From: Candidatus Martarchaeota archaeon
Lineage (GTDB): Archaea; Micrarchaeota; Micrarchaeia; Micrarchaeales; CABMGC01
DNA length: 7,200 bases
Assembly: GCA_023379075.1 (NCBI GenBank)
Contig: JAMCSO010000036.1
Span: 1 to 7,200, forward strand
Direction: 5' to 3'
Part shown: positions 1 to 5,453 of the stretch, in pieces
Position numbering within the stretch: position 1 is the first letter of the stretch
Layout: the number at the start of each line of letters is the position of its first letter
Translations under genes and position numbers: made by a program
The notes under the pieces: model-generated
What the model was told of the DNA's origin: nothing
The model's database searches: none
The model's input: only the letters and a program-made list of their open reading frames with translations

Positions 1-17
1 AATACTTTCATATCCAT

Positions 18-33
18 ATGCTGTGTCCAATAA
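18..33 (+). repeat. Left terminal inverted repeat of the IS
   Basis: ATGCTGTGTCCAATAA is exactly the reverse complement of 1084-1099. The match breaks on both sides, at 17 versus 1100 and at 34 versus 1083, so 16 bp is the longest perfect repeat. It lies at the transposase 3' end. Confidence 0.88.
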
Positions 34-85
34 ATAATCAAAATCGAATTTATTCTATACTAACGATTTTCTCTATTAGCTCAAT

Positions 86-1069
86 TTATGAAGTTATGTA
101 AAAATTCAGTAAGTTTGTTTTTGCGATTATCTCTTTTTCAACGTTTCCTGGTTTTCTGGAGAATACATATTCTCCAAATTGCCTTTTGAAACGGGAGTAA
201 AATCCTTCTACTCCCCATCTGTCTCCGTGGTTAGTATTTTTCCTCCATTCATCCTGCTTATTTTTCTTATATTCATAGGATAGACGCCGTACCCAATTTG
301 GCGGTCTTCCAAATCGTTTTGGTACGCCAAACTGTTCCCCTATCGCATCGCGTCTTGCGCCAAGTCTCTTTAATGATGCATTGGATTTTACAGGTATTCC
401 TGGATAAATTCCATGCTCCTTGCAGTATTCAAAAGCGTTATTTGTATCGTATGCACCGTCTGCATCTACTTTATTTAGGATATCTGCAAATGGGTCAAGA
501 AGTGATCCAAATTCCCTGCAATCACCAACATTATCCTTCGTAATAATGATATTCAAAGCTTCTTGGGTTCCTTCATGTATCGCGGCATGGAACTTTGCCC
601 AATTTTTTATCTTCTTGTACTTCTTCGTCCTATATTCGCCGTCGTTTACTAGTTTCAGACCTGTTGAATCAATTGCAATATTTATCCTTCTGTTTTTCGG
701 GATAGGGTTGAATCTTATTCCTTGTTTTTCCATGCTGTTTACTCTCCACCAGAATGTTCTAAAATCAGGTATTGAAAAGTTCAGGAATGCACAAACGTCT
801 TCCATAAATCCTTGAAGTTGCCTATATCCCAAGTGGAAGATGCATTTAATTCCGAAGCCAATCCAGATTATTGTATTTGGATATTCATAAGGGCTCCCCC
901 TCTTCCCTCTGTTCATTCTGTCTAATTCGCCCTTCCAATTCAGGACATTTTCCTTCAAGAATATTGTTACTATCCTGCCTCTGTTCACCAACCGTTGGTT
1001 ATACAAACCCCAATCTCTATTATCTATGTACATTGTGTCGCCAAAAACACAATGTACCTTGGGGGTCAA
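86..1069 (-). CDS. IS5-family DDE transposase
   Basis: Cuts and rejoins the ends of its own insertion sequence. The 327-residue product has an RNase H-like DDE catalytic core. The first Asp lies in IDSTG (D134), the second in DADGAYD (about D204) and the Glu in WGVE (E288). Around the Glu, R284, E288 and K295 fit the IS5 Y-(2)-R-(3)-E-(6)-K signature, with His281 in place of Tyr. The N-terminal part (about residues 60-120, including GYRQLQGF and PDFRTFWWRV) fits the helical region before the core in this family. The first codon of this frame is TTG (1067-1069), preceded by an AGGGGT that could serve as ribosome-binding site. The first ATG is at 1033, codon 13. Both starts lie in hairpins. No frameshift or internal stop is present, so the enzyme looks functional. 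Confidence 0.9.
   Translation of the reverse strand: MTPKVHCVFGDTMYIDNRDWGLYNQRLVNRGRIVTIFLKENVLNWKGELDRMNRGKRGSPYEYPNTIIWIGFGIKCIFHLGYRQLQGFMEDVCAFLNFSIPDFRTFWWRVNSMEKQGIRFNPIPKNRRINIAIDSTGLKLVNDGEYRTKKYKKIKNWAKFHAAIHEGTQEALNIIITKDNVGDCREFGSLLDPFADILNKVDADGAYDTNNAFEYCKEHGIYPGIPVKSNASLKRLGARRDAIGEQFGVPKRFGRPPNWVRRLSYEYKKNKQDEWRKNTNHGDRWGVEGFYSRFKRQFGEYVFSRKPGNVEKEIIAKTNLLNFYITS
1028..1057 (-). promoter_or_regulatory. Perfect 11-bp hairpin over the early transposase codons
   Basis: GTACATTGTGT (1028-1038) and ACACAATGTAC (1047-1057) are perfectly complementary around an 8-nt loop. In the transposase mRNA the stem holds codons 5-14 and includes the in-frame ATG at 1033. Structure over the start of a transposase message can limit its translation; that role is inferred here. 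Confidence 0.6.
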
Positions 1070-1080
1070 ATACCCCTAAG
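1058..1080 (-). promoter_or_regulatory. Second hairpin holding the TTG start and its RBS
   Basis: CTTGGGGGT (1058-1066) pairs with ACCCCTAAG (1072-1080) through eight Watson-Crick pairs and one G-T pair, leaving the loop CAAAT. On the transposase strand the stem hides AGGGGT, the likely ribosome-binding site, and the loop exposes the TTG start. It directly abuts the 1028-1057 hairpin. The pairing is seen in the sequence; translational control is inferred. Confidence 0.5.
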
Positions 1081-1083
1081 GAA

Positions 1084-1099
1084 TTATTGGACACAGCAT
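1084..1099 (-). repeat. Right terminal inverted repeat of the IS
   Basis: TTATTGGACACAGCAT pairs perfectly with the left repeat. It lies just upstream of the transposase start and about 78 bp before the likely start codon of the stalk-like gene. Confidence 0.88.
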
Positions 1100-1105
1100 T
1101 TACGA

Positions 1106-1114
1106 TGTATAAAG
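1106..1114 (+). promoter_or_regulatory. Possible TATA box for the stalk-like gene
   Basis: TGTATAAAG lies just outside the IS right repeat. An archaeal TATA box here would place transcription start near 1136, giving a leader of about 40 nt before the ATG at 1177. If real, the gene kept its core promoter despite the insertion. The evidence is one short motif, so this is weak. Confidence 0.3.
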
Positions 1115-1176
1115 GCAGCAGCAAAGTGCCAGAGGAACCCCCATCGCTTTCGGTTGGGGAATGTCAGGTTGGTAAA

Positions 1177-2139
1177 ATGCCATCAAAAGCATCATCCGCA
1201 AAGATACAGGAATGGAAGGACCTACTTACAACTACAATTACTGATATCTCCCTCCTTCTATCTACGTTGCTTGGTGAGGAAATTACCAACGCAATCAATA
1301 AGGCAAGTTTTACCGATAAGATCCTTATGAAGATCGCAAAGAAACAGGTAGAAGAAGCCTCTACTCCATACATCTCTGCAGCACTATTCCTTGTCTTCGC
1401 AGGAAAGAAGAGCAACAAAGAGCTACTTTCAGCGCTCCTAGAATCTGCTGGGATTCACCCTAAAGAAAAGATGCTCAACTTTGCACTTTCGCTCAATTTC
1501 AAGAATATTTTGGCATATGTCCCTGCATTATACTTCCTCAATGTTATGAAACGTGATCTAACCTCAGAGAACTTAGCCATGGTCGTCAGTGCAATGGATG
1601 TCCCTGTTGATCGGTCTGAAGCAGAGAACATAATCTCGATCTATCAAGGCATAAATTCAAAAAAAAGGAATTCTATCTCTGCCCCTAAGGATGCGATGCA
1701 GGACAAACTCAACAAAGCAGTCGGTGCAACTCTTTCACTGATAGCAAAGCTTATGGTGTCAGAACTCAATAGAATTCTCGAGTACAGGAAGGTGGCTGAC
1801 AATGTCGATGCCTTTATGCCGTATGTCTCAGTAGTCGGGGTCCTTGAGTTTGTTGGAAGAGACGTTAAGTTGGAAGGCGAGAAGAAGTTTACTGAGAGTG
1901 TAAAGAAGATAATAGCTTCTGTTGGGCTCACCCCTGACAATAAGCTAGCCTCTTACACTTCCTCATCGATAGGCTTTGGGAATTTCCCCTTTATTTACAT
2001 ACCCGCGTTATACTTCTTGATATCTGTAAACGGCGAAGCGACTGTCGCCTCTTTATTAAACGTGCTAAAGGCAGTTGGAATACCTGCGGACGAAGCGATT
2101 GCCGGATTCATCTATACTTTTTATAAAGACAACCAGTGA
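1177..2139 (+). CDS. Tandem four-domain protein resembling ribosomal stalk P1/aL12 N-terminal domains
   Basis: Role unknown. The 320-residue product reads as two duplicated units (about residues 9-160 and 172-320). Each has a helical segment followed by two short helical domains resembling the dimerisation domain of archaeal ribosomal protein P1/aL12. Domain 1 (about 64-111) shows YISAALFL...AGK...LLESAGI, close to the P1 pattern YIYAALLL...AGK...LEAAGV. Domains 2 (114-160) and 4 (273-320) share YxPALYFL and domain 4 adds LLNVLKAVGIPADEA. Domain 3 (215-270) is the most diverged, with YVSVVGVLEFVGRDV and IIASVGL. No Ala-rich hinge or acidic C-terminal tail with the factor-binding end of true aL12 is present, so it is probably not the working stalk protein. 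No signal peptide is seen. ATG 1177 is chosen because AGGT lies 7 nt upstream. ATG 1105 (344 residues) is also in frame, and the open frame continues further back only as antisense of the transposase. The P1 relation is recognised by eye. Confidence 0.72.
   Translation: MPSKASSAKIQEWKDLLTTTITDISLLLSTLLGEEITNAINKASFTDKILMKIAKKQVEEASTPYISAALFLVFAGKKSNKELLSALLESAGIHPKEKMLNFALSLNFKNILAYVPALYFLNVMKRDLTSENLAMVVSAMDVPVDRSEAENIISIYQGINSKKRNSISAPKDAMQDKLNKAVGATLSLIAKLMVSELNRILEYRKVADNVDAFMPYVSVVGVLEFVGRDVKLEGEKKFTESVKKIIASVGLTPDNKLASYTSSSIGFGNFPFIYIPALYFLISVNGEATVASLLNVLKAVGIPADEAIAGFIYTFYKDNQ
1201..1656 (+). repeat. First internal repeat unit (helical segment plus two P1-like domains)
   Basis: Encodes about residues 9-160 of the stalk-like protein. 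It aligns by order and motif with the second unit at 1690-2136. The strongest shared block is YxPALYFL near the start of the last domain of each unit (residues 114-121 and 274-281). DNA identity is low, so the duplication is old and visible only in protein. Confidence 0.55.
1690..2136 (+). repeat. Second internal repeat unit of the stalk-like protein
   Basis: Encodes about residues 172-320: a helical segment, a diverged P1-like domain and a clear one. The charged linker between units (SKKRNSISAPKD, residues 161-172) marks the junction. Confidence 0.55.
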
Positions 2140-2163
2140 TAGTGTTTCATAGGCTGACTACTG

Positions 2164-3042
2164 ATGAAGAAATATGTCATAGCGATAGGCGGAAACGCCC
2201 TAGAAGCGGAAGCAATTCCAAAAGCGCTGCTATCTGCTATATTGCGCTTTCATTCAAAGAAGATCGGAATAATACTAGTTCACGGCAACGGTCCTCAAGT
2301 TGGAGAGCTTGCTGAGCATGAGCATAAGAATCTTGCAGTACTTACTGCGCAGACTCAGGCAGAAATCGGGCTGGAATTAAAAAGGCGAATATTGGCTTTC
2401 TGCACTTCTACTGGGAAACGAATCCCAAAGATCGCCGTAGTGATAACACGCGTTTCTGTAAAAGAGAACTCCGATGCATTCACGCATCCAGCGAAACCCA
2501 TAGGAAAATTTGTTAGTGCCAGCGCAGCAATAAAACTCGAGAGCAAAGGAATTACAATGAAGAAACTTATAGGCGGATACAGGAGAGTTGTGCCTTCTCC
2601 AAAGCCTATGCAAATACTAGATAAGTCTGAGATTGAGGATCTGGTCAAGTCTGGATATATTGTGATTGCAGGAGGTGGCGGCGGCATTCCCATGGTTAAC
2701 GCGCAGGAAGGCCCCCAATACGTCGAAGCAGTCATAGATAAAGATTATACTGCAGCTCTCATCGCATCTGAGGTAAAAGCAGATAAATTCTTTATACTCA
2801 CCGCGGTTGATGGGGTATATCGCAATTTCGGAACTCCAGACAGCGTAAAGATTGAAAGCATAAGAGCATCTGATTTGTCAAAACTACTTTCAACAGAGCA
2901 ATTCGAAGATGGAAGCATAAGGCCAAAGATGATGGCCGCACTTGATTATGTTAAGAGATCAAAGAATACTGCTGTGATCGGAAGTCTATCTAATGCAGGC
3001 AAAACATTGCAATTTAAAGGAGCTACGCTCATACTTCCTTGA
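2164..3042 (+). CDS. arcC: Carbamate kinase, short form
   Basis: Amino-acid-kinase fold enzyme that transfers phosphate between carbamoyl phosphate and ADP, giving ATP and carbamate, in the cytoplasm. The family signatures appear in order: AIGGNAL (7-13), HGNGPQVG (40-47), PAKPIG (109-114), RRVVPSP (140-146), AGGGGGIP (169-176), VIDKD (190-194), DGVYRNFG (216-223) and GSIRPK (250-255). At 292 residues it is somewhat shorter than the usual 310 or so. The missing part is mainly between GGNAL and HGNGPQVG. The usual GYLLQQAL helix reads AEIGLELKRRIL. The gene starts 24 nt after the stalk-like gene on the same strand, so they may be cotranscribed. No arginine deiminase or ornithine carbamoyltransferase gene lies nearby, so its pathway cannot be inferred from context. 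The 3' end overlaps trm1 by 14 bp, convergently. Other kinases of the fold are less likely given the RRVVPSP and IDKD blocks. Confidence 0.9.
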   Translation: MKKYVIAIGGNALEAEAIPKALLSAILRFHSKKIGIILVHGNGPQVGELAEHEHKNLAVLTAQTQAEIGLELKRRILAFCTSTGKRIPKIAVVITRVSVKENSDAFTHPAKPIGKFVSASAAIKLESKGITMKKLIGGYRRVVPSPKPMQILDKSEIEDLVKSGYIVIAGGGGGIPMVNAQEGPQYVEAVIDKDYTAALIASEVKADKFFILTAVDGVYRNFGTPDSVKIESIRASDLSKLLSTEQFEDGSIRPKMMAALDYVKRSKNTAVIGSLSNAGKTLQFKGATLILP

Positions 3043-4102
3043 GAATCTTTCTAATCTCAGAGAGATTCGCATTTGTCTTAATCCCCTCCTTCCCAAATTG
3101 TGTGGCACTTGCCTTGTAGCCCATCTCGTGCAAAGCATTAATGATCTTATTTGGAGATACTGATCCAAGATGCAGGTGCCTTGTGATCTTGGGCAGAGAA
3201 TAAAAGAGAAGGATATCCTCTTCGTTAACTAATAGGCTTATACGATCTTTGGCATCACCCTCTGCCAGAGCGTACATATCCTTCAATATCCTCTTATCAT
3301 ACAGGTTACCAATCCACAATGATCCGAAGGGATCCATACTGTTGGTGCAGTACTCGCAACCAAGATTCAAAGACGGCACTACTCCTTTCTTAACAACAAA
3401 ATTTTGACAGGAGTGGCAGTATGCACCAAATCCGCTTGTCTTTACTGAGTCTAAAGCCTTCTTTGCACCTTTGTTAAGTCTTAAGAAAACCCTAAAATAA
3501 TGTAAATCTGAGAGTGAGAGCAGAACATCTATCCCAAAATTGAATTGAGCAGCGATTCTTGAGATATATGTGATTAGGATTCTCAATCCTGCTTCCTTGC
3601 ACGGCTCCCCATGAAGCGGCCTAGAAGCATATGTTTTGATACACGCAGAGAGATGCGCTCCACAAAGCACAGCCGTATCCGTTGCTGTTACCATAAGCAG
3701 GCTTCCATTTTTGGAGATTTTTAAGATATCATGTATATATGGCGCTGCACTTCCGAAAGGATCAAGGTCGATAATGTCAAATTGATCCTCATATCTTCCA
3801 GCAAAGACCTGGAGATCTTCATTGAAAGCTTTTGTATCAACCCCATTGCTCTTCATGTTCTTAACAGCATTGTCAAATGCTCTCTTATTTACATCTAATA
3901 TTGTGACCTCTTTTATTCCAACCTCCTTTGCGTATCTTATTGCTCTTACACCCGTTGCAGCAGTGCAGTCTATCAAAGAGCCTTTTGCATCAAACGCCTT
4001 CAGAAAGAGCACAGACAAAGTACGCAATCCTTCCATCTTGGGATTGAAAAACACACCATCATTAATTGTGATCTGCGCAGATCCTTCAATTATCTTCTTC
4101 AT
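3029..4102 (-). CDS. trm1: tRNA (guanine26-N2)-dimethyltransferase Trm1
   Basis: Methylates N2 of G26 in tRNA, at the junction of the D and anticodon stems, using S-adenosylmethionine. The 357-residue protein has the Trm1 order: VFFNPKMEGLRTLSV (17-31), the SAM-binding motif DCTAATGVRAIRYA (45-58), an acidic strand end ILDVNKRA (68-75), the catalytic-type motif DLDPFGSAAPY (112-122), VTATDTAVLCG (138-148) and the substrate-side SDLHYFRVFL (198-207). Four cysteines in CHSC and CEYC (229, 232, 249, 252) form a probable zinc site, followed by GSLWIGNLYD (260-269) and a C-terminal helical domain. Length is near the archaeal norm. It starts 4 nt after the DUF357 stop and is last in the PCNA string. 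No strong ribosome-binding site is visible, so translation may be coupled to the gene upstream. Confidence 0.95.
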   Translation of the reverse strand: MKKIIEGSAQITINDGVFFNPKMEGLRTLSVLFLKAFDAKGSLIDCTAATGVRAIRYAKEVGIKEVTILDVNKRAFDNAVKNMKSNGVDTKAFNEDLQVFAGRYEDQFDIIDLDPFGSAAPYIHDILKISKNGSLLMVTATDTAVLCGAHLSACIKTYASRPLHGEPCKEAGLRILITYISRIAAQFNFGIDVLLSLSDLHYFRVFLRLNKGAKKALDSVKTSGFGAYCHSCQNFVVKKGVVPSLNLGCEYCTNSMDPFGSLWIGNLYDKRILKDMYALAEGDAKDRISLLVNEEDILLFYSLPKITRHLHLGSVSPNKIINALHEMGYKASATQFGKEGIKTNANLSEIRKILKEV

Positions 4103-4106
4103 GGAA

Positions 4107-4343
4107 TCATTCTATTACATTGTGCATTTTTAATATTGCATCGAGCAGTCCATGCGCGTACGCTATTGAAGAAAAAGAGGTATAGTAATCCTTCTTATCT
4201 AACCATGACCTGGAATCAAGCGCATACATCTTCGCAAGCTCAACCACATTATTCTCTTCCCCGCCCAGCATGAGCTTTCCGGCTTTTTCTATGCTGCTAT
4301 CAAAAAGCTTAATATCCTTTAATATTCTCTCTTCTATCTCCAT
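4107..4343 (-). CDS. DUF357 family protein
   Basis: Small 78-residue archaeal protein of unknown role. The C-terminal half carries the DUF357 pattern: YALDSRSWLDKKDYYTSF (40-57) followed by IAYAHGLLDA (60-69). The whole chain is probably a helical bundle with no membrane segment. The start is ATG 4343, backed by GGGGAG six nt upstream. This makes the gene overlap the end of the NTP pyrophosphatase gene by 35 nt. The 4-nt gap to trm1 links it tightly to tRNA modification, but co-location is not proof of shared function. Confidence 0.87.
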   Translation of the reverse strand: MEIEERILKDIKLFDSSIEKAGKLMLGGEENNVVELAKMYALDSRSWLDKKDYYTSFSSIAYAHGLLDAILKMHNVIE

Positions 4344-4923
4344 AGTGTTCTCCCCTATTCACGAACCAGGCCGCAAAAGAATGCTCACAGCCATCAAGGC
4401 TGCCAGACCATTCTTCGTATTCTTCCTTGCTCATTTCCGATAATGTTTTCTCTTTATTCTTAGGTATAAATATCTTATAAAGGTCAGACCACGCATAATC
4501 GGGCTTGTGATTCGTAGCAGCAATGGCAACTGTTCCCTCTGCCTCAGAGTAAAACTTCTTAACAGATCCTTCTTTATCTATATATGCAAGGCAGCCCTTA
4601 AATGCGCATCGTCTATCTTTCTTCCCCTCCATTAATTTCAAAAACCCGTTTATGCCTACCGAATCAAGCGCAAAGTTAACAAATGTCCTTGGAAAGCCGT
4701 CTAGTGCATATATAAAGAATCCAGAATCAAGGGCTATGCACTCATCTTTTATTATGGCAGATGCATATTTGACCTTTGCTTCGGCTATCTCACTGACATC
4801 ATAACTCCTAGGCTCTGGCATCTCTACACGCGAAGGCACAACCCCTATCCCACATTCAGAGAGTATTCTATTGAAATGTTTGATCTTGCCTTCGTTAGTG
4901 GTTGCAAAAGCTATCTTATACAT
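4309..4923 (-). CDS. Divergent Ham1/RdgB-type non-canonical NTP pyrophosphatase
   Basis: Proteins of this family hydrolyse deaminated purine nucleotides (XTP, ITP, dITP) to monophosphate and pyrophosphate, keeping them out of DNA and RNA. Residues 7-13 ATTNEGK match the (S/T)xxNxxK phosphate-binding motif. LDSGFFIYALDGFP (65-78) matches the DDSGLxVxALxGxPG block. IFIP...KTLSEM (151-164) matches the late IFxPxGxxKTxAEM block. Three features are unusual. The first Asp of DDSG is Leu, GFPG is GFPR, and the FGYDPxF and SHR base-recognition and catalytic motifs are replaced by YAWSDLYKIF and EEWSG. It may be a family branch with another substrate or weak activity. The length of 204 residues is normal for the family. 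GGTGA four nt before the ATG supports the start. It follows the unknown gene by 62 nt and overlaps DUF357. Confidence 0.8.
   Translation of the reverse strand: MYKIAFATTNEGKIKHFNRILSECGIGVVPSRVEMPEPRSYDVSEIAEAKVKYASAIIKDECIALDSGFFIYALDGFPRTFVNFALDSVGINGFLKLMEGKKDRRCAFKGCLAYIDKEGSVKKFYSEAEGTVAIAATNHKPDYAWSDLYKIFIPKNKEKTLSEMSKEEYEEWSGSLDGCEHSFAAWFVNRGEHYGDRRENIKGY
4350..4355 (-). promoter_or_regulatory. Ribosome-binding site of the DUF357 gene
   Basis: GGGGAG on the minus strand lies six nt before ATG 4343 and inside the upstream coding region. It decides the start of DUF357 and so establishes the 35-nt gene overlap. Confidence 0.6.
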
Positions 4924-4927
4924 AAAT

Positions 4928-4932
4928 TCACC
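4928..4932 (-). promoter_or_regulatory. Shine-Dalgarno sequence of the NTP pyrophosphatase gene
   Basis: GGTGA on the minus strand lies four nt before ATG 4923 and matches the complement of the archaeal 16S rRNA 3' end. Confidence 0.6.
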
Positions 4933-4985
4933 ATTAACTCTTTAGAACAAAACCCATATGTATCTCTTCACTTCGGCAAGACACG

Positions 4986-5444
4986 TCATGCGATCCTGTA
5001 TTCTGCTGGCCCCTCCGAGTTCTCTACTGTTATCGCTCTTAAAAGATATTTGTCGAGCTCCTCGAGCGGCGCTCTGATTTCTTCGCTTTCTGAACTCTCA
5101 AAAACCCGTTCAGACAATTCCAGAAGTTTATTTATTATTGGCTCTGGAAGATAGCTTTCCCAGACAGTTCTCCAGACACCTTTGGTGATAGATCCTTCTC
5201 TTACCTTATCTGCCCATGATCTTTCCAGGAACCCAGAGAACTTCCCATCTATGCTCCTCAGAACCTTTCTTGAAGGGAGAGGACCCTGATTGGGCAATTT
5301 CCCAGTCGGATCCTCAAGAAGTACCTGCTTAATGATCCTGTGGCCTTTCAAAGTGTAATCAAAAGAGAGCGATTGGGTCTCCGAAAGATAAATAGATATA
5401 AAGAAACCTTCACTCCTTGGCATAAGATCTATAAAAATCTGCAT
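4986..5444 (-). CDS. Unrecognised 152-residue protein directly downstream of PCNA
   Basis: I do not recognise this protein. It begins 9 nt after the PCNA stop on the same strand, so the two are almost certainly cotranscribed. Residues 1-33 look like beta strands (MQIFIDLM, GFFISIYL, SLSFDYTL). A central charged part includes Pro/Gly-rich PTGKLPNQGPLPSR (46-59) and a helical stretch with three Trp residues (SWADKVREGSITKGVWRTVW, 76-95). The C-terminal half (about 100-140) is predicted helical with many Glu and Leu residues. No signal peptide, membrane segment, cysteine pair or clear nucleotide-binding motif is seen, and no canonical PCNA-binding (PIP) motif. A GGAGGAG ends 12 nt before ATG 5444, a long but usable distance; ATG 5423 is an alternative. 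Position suggests a DNA replication or repair role, by association only. It does not resemble GINS, primase or TFS sequences as I know them. Confidence 0.78.
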   Translation of the reverse strand: MQIFIDLMPRSEGFFISIYLSETQSLSFDYTLKGHRIIKQVLLEDPTGKLPNQGPLPSRKVLRSIDGKFSGFLERSWADKVREGSITKGVWRTVWESYLPEPIINKLLELSERVFESSESEEIRAPLEELDKYLLRAITVENSEGPAEYRIA

Positions 5445-5453
5445 CGAATCAGA

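Larger units (their letters stand above)
18..1099 (-). mobile_element. Complete IS5-family insertion sequence, about 1.08 kb
   Basis: Two perfect 16-bp inverted repeats (ATGCTGTGTCCAATAA at 18-33 and its reverse complement at 1084-1099) bracket a single intact transposase gene. The total of about 1082 bp is usual for the IS5 family. Only 52 bp separate the left repeat from the transposase stop, and 14 bp separate the right repeat from the proposed TTG start. Just outside the repeats I see no convincing target duplication: the left flank ends in TATCCAT and the right flank begins TTACGATG. Intact ends and an uninterrupted transposase suggest a recent and possibly active copy. The element sits next to the start of the plus-strand stalk-like gene, so it may have displaced that gene's upstream DNA. 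The family call rests on the transposase; subgroup assignment would need a search. Confidence 0.88.

Noticed and set aside
298..815. Plus-strand open frames across the transposase
   Set aside because: Antisense shadows of the well-supported transposase; no recognisable motif and no start signals.
15..1099. CAT at 15-17 and 1097-1099 as a 3-bp target duplication
   Set aside because: It would require the two ends of the element to be cut asymmetrically relative to the perfect inverted repeats.
871..1104. N-terminal extension of the stalk-like frame back to an ATG at 871
   Set aside because: This part is antisense to the transposase, lies inside the insertion sequence, is Cys/Ser-rich and shows none of the repeat pattern of the rest of the protein.
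2355..2735. Minus-strand frames opposite carbamate kinase
   Set aside because: The kinase motifs on the plus strand are unambiguous, and the antisense products have proline runs made by reading the glycine-rich loop backwards.
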